Shown piece after piece: positions 52,896-61,692 of a stretch of 64,000 nucleotides of DNA. Numbering within the stretch: position 1 is the stretch's first letter; each line of letters begins with the position of its first letter. The stretch spans positions 62,001 to 126,000 of the forward strand of contig NZ_JAABNT010000009.1 of the NCBI RefSeq assembly GCF_010667575.1, given 5' to 3'. The notes under the pieces were generated by a model. It saw only the letters and a list, made by a program, of their open reading frames with translations, did no database searches and was not told where the DNA came from. A program made the translations under genes and the position numbers. Source of the stretch: Sulfitobacter sediminilitoris. Lineage in GTDB: Bacteria > Pseudomonadota > Alphaproteobacteria > Rhodobacterales > Rhodobacteraceae.

Positions 52896-53903
52896 TCAGC
52901 ATCGCTGCCCATGTGCATCAAAGGTGATCTGATCTGCCTTGGACCAAGCCAGACCAACTTGCGCCCCTTCTTCGGGCTGGGCAAGGCTCGCATCCTGACG
53001 GACCGTGGCGAAACTGCCATCAGCCAGTTTGACATGTACCAGCGTCTCGGCCCCCAAGGCCTCCGAATACAACACCTTGCCGTGCGCCTGCGCACCGGTC
53101 TGCGCGATCTGAATATGTTCTGGCCGAACGCCCAGCCGAGCCGCCTGCGTCGGCATGTCCTTCGCCAGCGCGACGTCAAGGAAGTTCATAGGAGGCGAGC
53201 CAATGAACCCGCCGACGAATTCCGTCTGGGGGTTGCCGTAAACCTCCAATGGTTTACCGATCTGGTCCGCAACCCCGCCGTTCATCACGATCATCCGGTC
53301 CGCCATCGTCATGGCTTCAACCTGATCGTGCGTGACGTAGAGCGATGTCACCCCCAGCCGCCGCTGTAGCTGCTTGATCTCCAGTCGCATCTGCACGCGC
53401 AGCTTGGCGTCGAGGTTCGACAGCGGTTCATCGAATAGAAACACGCTTGGCTTGCGCACAATCGCCCGCCCCATCGCAACCCGTTGCCGCTGACCGCCCG
53501 ACAACTCGCGCGGACGCCGTTTCAGATATGGCTCCAACTGCAACAGCTTCGCCGCCTCTTCCACCCGCGCCGTGATTTCGCCCTTGGGTGTGCCCGCGAT
53601 CTTGAGCCCGTAGGCCATGTTCTCGAACACCGACATATGCGGATACAGCGCGTAATTCTGGAACACCATTGCGATGTCCCGCTCCATCGGTTCCAGCCCG
53701 TTCACAACGCGGTCCCCGATGCTGATCTCACCGCTCGTGACTGTCTCTAGCCCGGCCACCATGCGCAGCAGTGTGGACTTGCCACAGCCCGACGGCCCGA
53801 CGATCACGATGAACTCCCCGTCCGCAATGTCGATGTTGATCCCGTGGATCACATCGGTCTTGCCGAATGATTTCTTGACGTTTCTCAGGCTGACTGTCGC
53901 CAT
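52896..53903 (-). CDS. ugpC: ABC transporter ATP-binding protein (UgpC type)
   Basis: 335 residues from the ATG at 53903. Walker [10 protein letters not shown], signature LSGGQRQRV, Walker [17 protein letters not shown] and TOBE domain from about 240. The family also powers other sugar importers (MalK/MsmK), so the Ugp label rests on the neighbouring binding protein and permeases. Last of the ugpB-A-E-C set. Confidence 0.9.
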   Translation of the reverse strand: MATVSLRNVKKSFGKTDVIHGINIDIADGEFIVIVGPSGCGKSTLLRMVAGLETVTSGEISIGDRVVNGLEPMERDIAMVFQNYALYPHMSVFENMAYGLKIAGTPKGEITARVEEAAKLLQLEPYLKRRPRELSGGQRQRVAMGRAIVRKPSVFLFDEPLSNLDAKLRVQMRLEIKQLQRRLGVTSLYVTHDQVEAMTMADRMIVMNGGVADQIGKPLEVYGNPQTEFVGGFIGSPPMNFLDVALAKDMPTQAARLGVRPEHIQIAQTGAQAHGKVLYSEALGAETLVHVKLADGSFATVRQDASLAQPEEGAQVGLAWSKADQITFDAHGQRC

Positions 53904-53905
53904 GG

Positions 53906-54761
53906 TTATTTCTCGCTGTCTACAAGGCCGCGGATGAAGAGTTTTTGCATCGAAATCACAACCACCACCGGCGGGATCATCGCCAGAATTGACGTGGCCA
54001 TGATCACCGGCCAATCAGCCACATCATCGCCCGATGGGAACATCTGCTTGATCCCCATCACGATAGTGTTCATCGACGGGTCCGTGGTGATCAGCAGCGG
54101 CCAGAGGTATTGGTTCCAGCCATAGATGAACAGGATCACGAAAAGCGCCGCGATATTCGTCCGGCTCATCGGCAGCAGGATATCAAAGAAGAACCGCATG
54201 GGGCTGGCCCCATCCACCCGCGCGGCTTCGGCCAGTTCGTCCGGCACGGTCATGAAAAACTGTCGAAAAAGGAAAGTTGCCGTGGCAGACGCTATCAGCG
54301 GGAATATCAGTCCCGAATAGCTGTTAAGCATACCAAAACCCGCAATCACCTCGTAGGTCGGCACGATGCGCACCTCCACGGGCAGCATCAGCGTCAGGAA
54401 GATCAGCCAGAAGAAAAGCCGCCGTCCGGGGAACCGGAAGTACACAATGGCGAAGGCGCTCAGCAGCGAGATGATGATCTTTCCAATGGCGATCCCCATC
54501 GCCATGATCAGGCTGTTCAGCATCATCAGCGCCACCGGCGCATTCACCCCCCGCCACCAACGCCTTGCGGTAATTCTCAAAGAACTGATCTCCGGGCAGC
54601 AGGGGCATCGGCGGCTTCACGATCTCGGGCTGGCTGACGGTCGAGGCCACAAAGGCCAGCCAGATCGGAAAGAAAATGAACAACAGCCCGATGATCAAAC
54701 CCAGATGCGTCAGCCACAGCCCCGCACCGCGTTTCTCGACCATGCCCTCGCGTGTTTCCAT
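53906..54761 (-). pseudogene. ugpE: ABC transporter permease (UgpE type), frameshifted at a G6 tract
   Basis: Two reading frames together encode one 284-residue permease. The first (from the ATG at 54761) gives [11 protein letters not shown]... to [12 protein letters not shown]; the second continues [20 protein letters not shown] through the EAA region ([23 protein letters not shown]) to the end. The frame changes at a run of six G on the coding strand (54547-54552); five G would restore one frame, and the span is 856 bases, one more than a multiple of three. Either a sequencing error, a true null mutation or a slippage switch. The flanking ugp genes are intact, and the start overlaps the ugpA stop (TGATG). 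Confidence 0.85.
54547..54552. other. Homopolymer C6 (coding-strand G6) at the ugpE frameshift
   Basis: Six consecutive C on the plus strand sit exactly where the two ugpE frames meet. Such tracts are prone to slippage in replication, transcription and sequencing. Confidence 0.85.
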
Positions 54762-55633
54762 CAGTAGTGCACCCGGCGTTCGATGAATTTGAACTGGATG
54801 ATCGTCAACACCCCGACAAGCACCAGCAGAATAACCGACTGCGCAGCAGAGGAGCCAAGGTCTTGCCCCACGAAACCATCCGAATAGACCTTGTAGACAA
54901 GGATTGTCGTCGATTGCTGCGGCCCGCCTGACGTAATCGTGTGGATCACGCCGAAGGTTTCAAAGAACGCGTAGACGATATTCACGACCAGCAGGAAAAA
55001 CGTTGTCGGTGACAGCAGCGGAAAGACAATGGTCCGAAACCGCGTCCAGAAGTGTGCGCCGTCAATTGCAGCGGCTTCGATGACAGTACGCGGAATGGCC
55101 TGAAGCCCTGCGAGGAAAAACAGGAAGTTATAGCTGATCCGCCCCCAGGCCGAAGCGACGACCACAAGGCCCATCGCTTCCTCGCCGTTCAGGACATGGT
55201 TCCAGTCGTAGCCCAGCAACCCAAGATACCACGTCACCACGCCCACCCGCGTGTTGAACATGAACAGCCACAGCACGCCGGCCACGGCAGGGGCCACCGC
55301 GTAGGGCCAGATCAGCAATGTCCGGTACACGCCCGGTCCCTTGATCAACCGATCCGCAAGGTAAAGCGCCACACCCATCGACACCAGCGTGACAAGGATC
55401 GAGAAAACTGCCGTCGTGACAAAGGAGGCCCGATAGTACGAATTGGACAGCAGATACTCAAAATTGCCCAAGCCGACATATTGCATCGACAGCCCGAAGG
55501 GATCGGGAATGAACAGCGACTGCCAGATCGCCTGCCCCGCCGGATAGAAGAAGAAGACCGCCGTAATGACGATCTGCGGCAAGACCAGCAGCAGCGGCAA
55601 CCAAATGCCTTTGAAAGTAACGCGCTTTTCCAT
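54761..55633 (-). CDS. ugpA: ABC transporter permease (UgpA type)
   Basis: 290 residues, six membrane segments, EAA motif [31 protein letters not shown]-terminal [36 protein letters not shown] is the usual UgpA/MalF-like start. Follows ugpB after a hairpin. Confidence 0.93.
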   Translation of the reverse strand: MEKRVTFKGIWLPLLLVLPQIVITAVFFFYPAGQAIWQSLFIPDPFGLSMQYVGLGNFEYLLSNSYYRASFVTTAVFSILVTLVSMGVALYLADRLIKGPGVYRTLLIWPYAVAPAVAGVLWLFMFNTRVGVVTWYLGLLGYDWNHVLNGEEAMGLVVVASAWGRISYNFLFFLAGLQAIPRTVIEAAAIDGAHFWTRFRTIVFPLLSPTTFFLLVVNIVYAFFETFGVIHTITSGGPQQSTTILVYKVYSDGFVGQDLGSSAAQSVILLVLVGVLTIIQFKFIERRVHY

Positions 55634-55642
55634 CGGGATGGC

Positions 55643-55669
55643 GCACCCCGGCCTACGTGACCGGGGTGC
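55643..55669. other. Intercistronic hairpin after ugpB
   Basis: GCACCCCGG (55643-55651) and CCGGGGTGC (55661-55669) form a perfect nine-pair stem with a nine-base loop, nine bases beyond the ugpB stop and ten before the ugpA start. Probably an mRNA-stabilising or attenuating element. Confidence 0.72.
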
Positions 55670-55678
55670 TTTCCTTGG

Positions 55679-56998
55679 TCAGCGGTTGGCTTGCTCGAAC
55701 CGGCGCAGCAGTTGATCGCCACGCTCTTTCGCGCTGTCGAGCGCTTCCTGAGCAGATTTGTCACCGGACCAGACCGCCTCAAGCTCTTCGTCGATGATGC
55801 CACGGATCTGATCGAATGACCCCAGTCGCAGACCCTTGGAATTATCCGTCGGCGCCTTCGCTGTCATCTGGATCACAGCGGTGTCCGTTCCGGGGTTGGC
55901 ATCGTAGAACCCTTGCTCTCGTGTCAGATCGGCAGCGGCCTTCGTGATCGGAAGATACCCGGTGTCCTGATGCCACTTTGCCTGAATCTCGGGCGAGGAC
56001 AGGAAGTTCAGGAAGGCGGCGACGCCCTTGTATTCCTCGTCAGACTGACCTTCCATCACCCAAAGAGATGCGCCACCGATAATGGTGTTCTGTGGTTCAT
56101 CTGCGACTGCCTTCCAATAGGGCAGCGGGCGCACGTCAAAATCAAACTCGGCCTCCGCCTTGATCCCGGCATATCCCGCAGAGCTTTCGGTAAAGAGCGC
56201 GCATTCACCTGCGCGGAAATTCGCACCACCCTCATTGCGGCGACCCGCGTAGATGAACTTGCCATCCTTGGCCCAGTCGCCCATCGCAGAGATATGCGCG
56301 ACCTGTGCTGCACTGTTCAGGGCAAGTTCGGTGTCGACACCGCCAAAGCCGTTGGCCTTGGTTGCGAAAGGCGTGTCATGATACGCCGAGAAGTTCTCAA
56401 GATGGATCCAGCTTTGCCAAGCGGTTGTCATCGGACAATCCACGCCCTCGTCTTTTAGTTGCGTCAACACATCACCAACCTGCTCCCAGGTCGACAGATC
56501 CGTATTGGGATCGATGCCCGCCTCCTGCAGCTTGTTGCGGTTCACCCACAAAACGGGCGTCGAAGAATTGAATGGCAGCGACAGCATCTCTCCGTCAGAA
56601 GATGTATAATAACCTTTGACCGACCCGATATAGGCATCCTGATCGAACTCTGCTCCGGCATCTGCCATCACCTCGTAGACAGGTTTGATCGCGCCTTGTG
56701 CCGCCATCATCGTCGCGGTGCCAACCTCGAACACCATCAGGATGTCAGGCTGCTCACCCGCACGGAATGCGGCGATGCCTGCGTTCAGCGTCTCGGAATA
56801 GTTGCCCTTGTGCGTCGCCACGACGGTGTAGTCGGATTGGCTGTTGTTGAATGTCTCAACCTGCTCCGCGACCAACTCTCCCAGACGGCCGGTGAAAGCA
56901 TGCCAGAATTCAACTTCGGTCTGCGCAAGTGCAGGGGCTGCGAAAGCCATTGTGGAGACGCCAGCGAGTAGGAAATTCTTTACCATTTTGATGATCAT
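55679..56998 (-). CDS. ugpB: Glycerol-3-phosphate-type ABC transporter substrate-binding protein
   Basis: 439 residues, signal peptide FLLAGVSTMAFAAPALA. Features follow UgpB: EVEFWHAFTGRLGELVAEQVETFNNSQSDY, AFRAGEQPDILMVFEVGTATMMAAQGAIKPV, LPFNSSTPVLWVNRNKLQEAG and AGECALFTESSAGYAGI. It binds sn-glycerol 3-phosphate or glycerophosphodiesters, a source of carbon and phosphorus. The start could also be the ATG at 56986. No clear Pho box was seen upstream. Confidence 0.9.
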   Translation of the reverse strand: MIIKMVKNFLLAGVSTMAFAAPALAQTEVEFWHAFTGRLGELVAEQVETFNNSQSDYTVVATHKGNYSETLNAGIAAFRAGEQPDILMVFEVGTATMMAAQGAIKPVYEVMADAGAEFDQDAYIGSVKGYYTSSDGEMLSLPFNSSTPVLWVNRNKLQEAGIDPNTDLSTWEQVGDVLTQLKDEGVDCPMTTAWQSWIHLENFSAYHDTPFATKANGFGGVDTELALNSAAQVAHISAMGDWAKDGKFIYAGRRNEGGANFRAGECALFTESSAGYAGIKAEAEFDFDVRPLPYWKAVADEPQNTIIGGASLWVMEGQSDEEYKGVAAFLNFLSSPEIQAKWHQDTGYLPITKAAADLTREQGFYDANPGTDTAVIQMTAKAPTDNSKGLRLGSFDQIRGIIDEELEAVWSGDKSAQEALDSAKERGDQLLRRFEQANR

Positions 56999-57168
56999 CC
57001 CAGATCCGTTGAGGGTACAAACCCAGCTATCAGGCGTCGCTTCTTTTTGGCAACGGCCTGAAATATGAAGATTTGTAACAAGCGAACAGGGCCGAAGTCT
57101 GGACCGAACTCTTGGTTCTGTGCAAGCCCTTTCATCACCTCCGGTTGTGCTGGCGTCAGACCACTGGA

Positions 57169-58119
57169 CTATACCGGGTTTGGTACCTGCCCGCCGTCAA
57201 AGAAGGCCGCAAGGTTCGCCACCGCCATCATGCCCATCTCTTCGCGCACCTCTTGCGCAGAGGTCCCAAGATGCGGCAGCAGGGTGACGTTTTCCATCGC
57301 GCACAGCGCCTCGGGCACCTTCGGCTCAAACTCATAGACATCGAGCCCCGCACCCGCGATACGCCCTTCCTGCAATGCCGTGATCAAGGCTGCCTCGTCC
57401 ACGACATCACCCCGTGCGATGTTGATCAGGTAGCTGTCAGGCGTCATCGCGCCCAATGCGGCGGCGTCGATCAGATGATGTGTCTGAGGCGAAGCCGGCA
57501 CCGCCAGCACCACCACATCCGCGGCGGCCATCACATCCTCAAGCCGGTCCATCTGCGTGGCTTCGCCCCCCGGATCACTGACAGTGGAGCGATTAAAGAA
57601 CACCACCTGCATTCCAAAGCCTGCCTGCGCACGTCGCGCAATTGCCTTGCCGATGCGGCCCATCCCGACAACGCCCAGTGTCTTGCCCGTCACATGCATC
57701 CCCAACAGCTGCGTCGGGTGCCATCCGGCCCATTCACCCGCACGCACCATCCGCTCGCCTTCTCCCGCACGGCGGCAGGTCATCAGCATCAGTGTCATGG
57801 CAATGTCCGCCGTCGCGTCGGTCACCGCTCCGGGCGTGTTGGTGACCTCGACACCGGCCTTGCGCGCGGCGACGGCATTGATGTGATTGAACCCCACGCC
57901 AAAGTTCGCGAGGATCTTGCAGCGCGGGGCCTGCGGGAAAACGTCGGCGGAAAAGGCATCCCCCAACGTCGGCAGCACCGCGTCGAACTCTTCAAGAGCC
58001 GACACCATCTCGGCGCGGCTCAGCGGCGTGTTCTCTGATCGTATGGTCACCTCGAAACGGGCTTTGGCCGCCTCCACGACCTTGTCTGGCAATGGGCGGG
58101 TGATCAGTAATCTCGGCAC
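57169..58119 (-). CDS. 2-hydroxyacid dehydrogenase (glyoxylate/hydroxypyruvate reductase type)
   Basis: 316 residues from the GTG at 58119, with AAGGAAG seven bases upstream; no ATG fits. D-isomer 2-hydroxyacid dehydrogenase motifs are clear: NFGVGFNHINAVAARKAGVEVTNTP, NAD-binding LGVVGMGRIGKAIARRAQ, active Arg in NIARGDVVDE, Glu in LDVYEFEP and His in TLLPHLGTS. Likely reduces glyoxylate or hydroxypyruvate. It may help process products from sugar acid or glycerate metabolism. It is divergent from the cupin gene. Confidence 0.9.
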   Translation of the reverse strand: MPRLLITRPLPDKVVEAAKARFEVTIRSENTPLSRAEMVSALEEFDAVLPTLGDAFSADVFPQAPRCKILANFGVGFNHINAVAARKAGVEVTNTPGAVTDATADIAMTLMLMTCRRAGEGERMVRAGEWAGWHPTQLLGMHVTGKTLGVVGMGRIGKAIARRAQAGFGMQVVFFNRSTVSDPGGEATQMDRLEDVMAAADVVVLAVPASPQTHHLIDAAALGAMTPDSYLINIARGDVVDEAALITALQEGRIAGAGLDVYEFEPKVPEALCAMENVTLLPHLGTSAQEVREEMGMMAVANLAAFFDGGQVPNPV

Positions 58120-58293
58120 GATGTGTCTTCCTTGCGTAGGTCCATTTCTGACGTCGCGGCACACTGGCGCATCGTACCGGCAAGCGCAATTCGGATTGGC
58201 GGGTGGGTCAGCGCCAATGTTGCATGCCCACCGCTCTTGTGAGACGGTCCGCGCAGCCCCGCTCCACCGCAACTTTCAGCAAGGTGCAAAGAC

Positions 58294-59421
58294 ATGAATT
58301 CCCAAGCCAAGATCACAGCGGACGCCATCCGCTCTGCCGAAGTCGTCCTGCCGGTACAGGATCTCAAGACCGAGATGCCGTTCTTTCTGGGCGAACTGGG
58401 CTTCCGGCTTGACACCATCTATCCAGCCGACGATCCGGCCGTCGCCGTGATCTCTGGTCATGGGGTCCGAATCCGGCTGGAACGGGACAGTGACGCAGGC
58501 CCCGGCGTGGTGCGGCTCTACTGCGACAGCCCGGACAGCTTTGCCTCGGATGGCGCGACGCTCACCAGCCCCAACGGCAACCGGGTGCAGGTCCACGATG
58601 CCAACCCGCCGCTGGTGATCCCGGAAACGCAGCACTCCTTCATGGTCCGCCGCCTTGCCGACAGCGACAGTTGGATCATCGGCCGCGCGGGCATGCGCTA
58701 CCGCGATCTGATCACCGACCGGCTGGGTGGCTCCATCATCGCCAGCCACATCCGCATCCCTGATGGCGGCCCGGTGCCTGATATGGTGCATTACCACACC
58801 GTCGGCTTCCAGCTGATCTTCTGCTACCGCGGCTGGGTGCGGCTGGTCTACGAAGACCAGGGCGATCCCTTCATCCTCAGCGCAGGCGACTGCGTGATCC
58901 AGCCCCCGCAAATTCGTCACCGGGTGCTGGAGGCCTCTGACAATGTCGAAGTGCTGGAGATCGGCGTGCCCGCCGAACATATCACCACCATCGACCACGA
59001 GATGGAACTGCCCAACGGCATCGGCGACCCCGACAGGGACTGGGAGGGCACGAAATTCGTGCATCACAAAGAGGCCGAGGCGACGTGGACGCCCTGGCGC
59101 ATCCCGGGATGGAGCGCACGGGACACCGGGATCGGCACGGGCACCGCGGGCGTCGCCGGAGTACAGGTCGCCCGCCCCGATGGCACCGCTGCGCCAGCGC
59201 CCTGGGCCAGCCACGACACCGATATCCATTTCACTTTCGTCAAGGAAGGCAGCCTCACCCTCGAGGCCGACAGCAAGGGGCGTAAATCCCACGACCTCGT
59301 GGCAGGCGATGCCTTCGTCCTGCCGCCCTTTCTCAAAACCCGCTATGTCAACGCCTCCGCCGATTGCGAATTGATTGAGGCCACTCTGCCAGCGACTTTC
59401 AAAACGACCGTCTTCGACTAG
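58294..59421 (+). CDS. Three-domain protein: glyoxalase-like N-terminus plus two cupin domains
   Basis: 375 residues. Residues 12-110 look like half a vicinal-oxygen-chelate unit (AEVVLPVQDLKTEMPFFLGELGFRLDTIYP, SGHGVRIRLE). Two cupin domains follow, about 135-225 (HIRIPDGGPVPDMVHYHTVGFQLIFCYRGW, AGDCVIQPPQIRHRV) and 285-370 (SHDTDIHFTFVKEGSLTLE, AGDAFVLPPFLKTRYV). The first keeps the histidine pattern for metal binding; the second has fewer. This may be a dioxygenase or isomerase of an aromatic or sugar acid; function unknown. A structured non-coding region follows the stop. Confidence 0.8.
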   Translation: MNSQAKITADAIRSAEVVLPVQDLKTEMPFFLGELGFRLDTIYPADDPAVAVISGHGVRIRLERDSDAGPGVVRLYCDSPDSFASDGATLTSPNGNRVQVHDANPPLVIPETQHSFMVRRLADSDSWIIGRAGMRYRDLITDRLGGSIIASHIRIPDGGPVPDMVHYHTVGFQLIFCYRGWVRLVYEDQGDPFILSAGDCVIQPPQIRHRVLEASDNVEVLEIGVPAEHITTIDHEMELPNGIGDPDRDWEGTKFVHHKEAEATWTPWRIPGWSARDTGIGTGTAGVAGVQVARPDGTAAPAPWASHDTDIHFTFVKEGSLTLEADSKGRKSHDLVAGDAFVLPPFLKTRYVNASADCELIEATLPATFKTTVFD

Positions 59422-59445
59422 GCCAGAACGATGATTCTGCGCGGG

Positions 59446-59590
59446 GTCAAGGATGCCGCAGGCACCGCGCTTGCGCGGCTTGTCCTTGACGCCGTGGAGA
59501 ATCGCCACCCACCCTCGAACAGGTGTCTTGAGCGCAGACTTGCGGCTCAAGCACCTCTCAGCAGACGGGAAAAACCTGTCCGCCTGCGCA
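59446..59590. other. Structured intergenic region: three successive hairpins
   Basis: Lies between convergent genes. (a) 59446-59490: an outer stem GTCAAGGA/TCCTTGAC encloses TGCC-GCA-GGCA and CCGCG-CTTG-CGCGG, a three-way-junction layout. (b) 59521-59556: AGGTG-T-CTTGAGCGCA pairs with TGC-G-GCTCAAGCACCT, about 15 pairs with two single-base bulges and loop GACT. (c) about 59560-59590: GACGGG-AAAAA-CCTGTC with outer GCAG/CTGC pairs. No T run follows any of them, so ordinary terminators are not a full explanation. No gene was recognised here. Confidence 0.55.
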
Positions 59591-59671
59591 ACGCTGCAAT
59601 GACGGGCTCACCCTACAACAGACGCCAAGAATGTCATCGCGCGTCAGCGCGGCAATCGGATCACGGCCGCG

Positions 59672-59983
59672 TCAGGCAATGTGCTGGATCGTCGTGAAAC
59701 CTTCAAAGCGCGGGGCACCCTCATGAAGCTTCGACGTGCTGCCTGCATCCTTGTGGGCGGCCCGAAACGCCTCTGATTTTGTCCAAGCCCGAAAGGCATC
59801 CTCGGATGCCCATACGGTGTGCGAGGCATAAAGCACCGTCCCGTCGCGCTCAGGCCCACGCAGCATATGGAATTCGACAAATCCGTCCATCTCCTTGAGA
59901 TGACTGTCACGTCCCAGCCAAAGCGCCTCGAACGCTTCCGCGTTTTCCGGTTTCACCTCAAATCGGTTCATGGCGATGTACAT
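59672..59983 (-). CDS. IsdG/HmuQ-type haem-degrading monooxygenase (ABM fold)
   Basis: 103 residues from the ATG at 59983 with GGAGAGACAG upstream. The sequence MYIAMNRFEV...WLGRDSHL...GFVEFHMLRGPE...SHTVWASEDAFRAWTKSEAFRAAHKDAG resembles rhizobial HmuQ-type proteins. Asn6, Trp67 and His77 fall at the positions of the catalytic Asn-Trp-His triad of staphylococcal IsdG/IsdI. The enzyme would open haem to release iron. It follows the ChaN-like gene by 13 bases. A general antibiotic-biosynthesis monooxygenase label would be the cautious alternative. Confidence 0.83.
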   Translation of the reverse strand: MYIAMNRFEVKPENAEAFEALWLGRDSHLKEMDGFVEFHMLRGPERDGTVLYASHTVWASEDAFRAWTKSEAFRAAHKDAGSTSKLHEGAPRFEGFTTIQHIA

Positions 59984-59996
59984 CTGTCTCTCCGGG

Positions 59997-60815
59997 TCAG
60001 TTCTTGTCAAAGGTCGCGCAAGGGTCTTGGCGCGGCGCGGGGTCAGTCACGATGGTCAAATCAAAGCGCGGATCGTCGGGTGCGGCGGGCGCTTCCACAA
60101 AGCCCACTGTGTAGGTTGAAACATCCGGTTCTGCCAGCGCGATCATATGCGGCATGGCCCAGTCGCGGCGGGCATGGCCATTGCCGGTGATCACCACGAT
60201 GGGCGCACCGTAGGTATCAAGTGCCGTCAGCGCAGCCTTCGAGAACGCCGCGTCGCGCAGGCGCTGTGCTTCGACCATGCCCCCCATCAGGTTGAGCGGC
60301 ATCGCCGCGCAATGGGCGTCGAACTGTAATTGCTTGCGGATGTCCAGCTCTGCGTCAGGCAGGCTTTCGGTCAGACCAAATGCCTCCGCCCCGTCGCCAA
60401 AGACACCTGCAGCACCCTCGGCGAAAGCCGCCCGCACGCTGTCGCGGGCGACCATGGCGCCCACGGCATCAGCGTCTCCGAGTGCGTCGAAAACCGGTGC
60501 ATAGAGCGCGATGTCAGGCCAGCCGGCGTCCTGCCAGCCTATCGCCGCGCCCAAGGCGGCAATGTCGCTCCGGTCCGAGGCGTTGACGCCCTCGGCCATC
60601 TCGGCGTTCAGCATCTCGAAGACCACCGCTTTCGGCGCGATCAGCCGCATCAGGTCAGCCTGCCCCGCATGATGCGCCGGATTGTCGTGGATCTCTCCGA
60701 GGATAACGATATCGGCATCCAGCATTAACTCGGTCTGGTCATCCGTCAGGTCCAACGCGACAGCCGCCTGTGCCGCCGCAAGGGTAATGAGTGCTGTCAG
60801 TGCCCGCCACATCAC
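59997..60815 (-). CDS. ChaN-family haem-binding-like exported protein
   Basis: 272 residues; GTG at 60815 or ATG at 60812 with GGAGAG upstream. A signal peptide (ALTALITLAAAQAAVA) has no lipobox cysteine, so a soluble periplasmic form is expected. The PF04187-type core shows ADIVILGEIHDNPAHHAGQADLM, APKAVVFEMLN, QFDAHCAAMPLNLMGGMVEAQRLRDAAF and PIVVITGNGHARRDWAMP. ChaN of Campylobacter is an iron-regulated haem-binding lipoprotein. Paired with an IsdG-type gene, a haem-handling role is likely. Confidence 0.83.
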   Translation of the reverse strand: MMWRALTALITLAAAQAAVALDLTDDQTELMLDADIVILGEIHDNPAHHAGQADLMRLIAPKAVVFEMLNAEMAEGVNASDRSDIAALGAAIGWQDAGWPDIALYAPVFDALGDADAVGAMVARDSVRAAFAEGAAGVFGDGAEAFGLTESLPDAELDIRKQLQFDAHCAAMPLNLMGGMVEAQRLRDAAFSKAALTALDTYGAPIVVITGNGHARRDWAMPHMIALAEPDVSTYTVGFVEAPAAPDDPRFDLTIVTDPAPRQDPCATFDKN

Positions 60816-60891
60816 GCTGTCTCTCCGTTCAGGTTATATCCGCGGAGATAGAGGGTTTGTTAACCAAATCCACGCGACAGGAGGGCGCAGA

Positions 60892-61692
60892 TCAGTCAAA
60901 CTTAACCGAGACGGACCCGAAGAAGCCATAATCCGCAATCACCTTTGCGCCCGGTGGGCATTCGACCGGTCGGATGAAACTGCCCGACAGCACGATGTGC
61001 CCGGCGTCGATCTGCTGGCCATATTGTGCCATTCGGCGTGCCAACCAGATCACGCTTTCGACCGGGTCGTTCAAGACGCCCGCGCCCAGACCGGTCTCCT
61101 CGATCTCACCGTTTCGGGACACCATCGCACCGACCCAGCGCAGGTCGATATCCCCCGGCGCATGGTGCGTCTCTCCCAACACGATGCCCGCATTCGCGGC
61201 ATTATCGCTGATCGTGTCCAGAACGCTGCGGGTCTGGTGGGTTTGCGGATCGGCGCGCAGGATGCGCGTGTCGAGGATCTCGATCGCCGGGGCAACATAG
61301 TCGGTGGCTGCCAGCACTTCATCGCGGGTCACCAGCGCACCGCCCAGCGGGGCCTTCATCACGAAGGCAATCTCGGCCTCCATCCTTGGCTGGATGAAGC
61401 GCCCTCTTGGCACTGTCGCACCGCTTTGAAACAGCATGTCGTCAAACAGGATGCCGCTGTCGGGAATGTCGATGCCCAGGGCCGATTGCATCGCCTTTGA
61501 GGTCAGCCCGATTTTCCAGCCGATGACTTTGCGCCCCGCCTTCAGCTTGGCCTGCCCCACCTCTTTCTGGATGGCATAGGCATCATCCATCGTCATATCG
61601 GGAAAACGCAGGGACAAAAGTCCTACCTGCTGCCCGGTCTGTTCGGCCATGATCAGGTCAGCCGCCGCTGCTGCGTGTTGCTCTGGCGTCAT
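60892..61692 (-). CDS. hpaH: 2-oxo-hept-4-ene-1,7-dioate hydratase
   Basis: 266 residues of the MhpD/HpaH family: GRKVIGWKIGLTSKAMQSALGI, GRFIQPRMEAEIAFVMKAPL (metal-binding Glu pair), APAIEILDTRIL and NDPVESVIWLARRMAQYG. It adds water to 2-oxo-hept-4-ene-1,7-dioate (hept-3-ene in older naming) before aldol cleavage. It overlaps hpaG by an ATGA junction. Confidence 0.92.
   Translation of the reverse strand: MTPEQHAAAAADLIMAEQTGQQVGLLSLRFPDMTMDDAYAIQKEVGQAKLKAGRKVIGWKIGLTSKAMQSALGIDIPDSGILFDDMLFQSGATVPRGRFIQPRMEAEIAFVMKAPLGGALVTRDEVLAATDYVAPAIEILDTRILRADPQTHQTRSVLDTISDNAANAGIVLGETHHAPGDIDLRWVGAMVSRNGEIEETGLGAGVLNDPVESVIWLARRMAQYGQQIDAGHIVLSGSFIRPVECPPGAKVIADYGFFGSVSVKFD

Noticed and set aside
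58276..59550. Minus-strand open frame of 424 codons
   Set aside because: It lies antisense to the cupin gene, which has recognisable domains; long antisense frames are common in GC-rich DNA.
59431..59697. Possible 88-codon gene in the structured intergenic region
   Set aside because: No ribosome site, no family similarity, and the region is dominated by inverted repeats.
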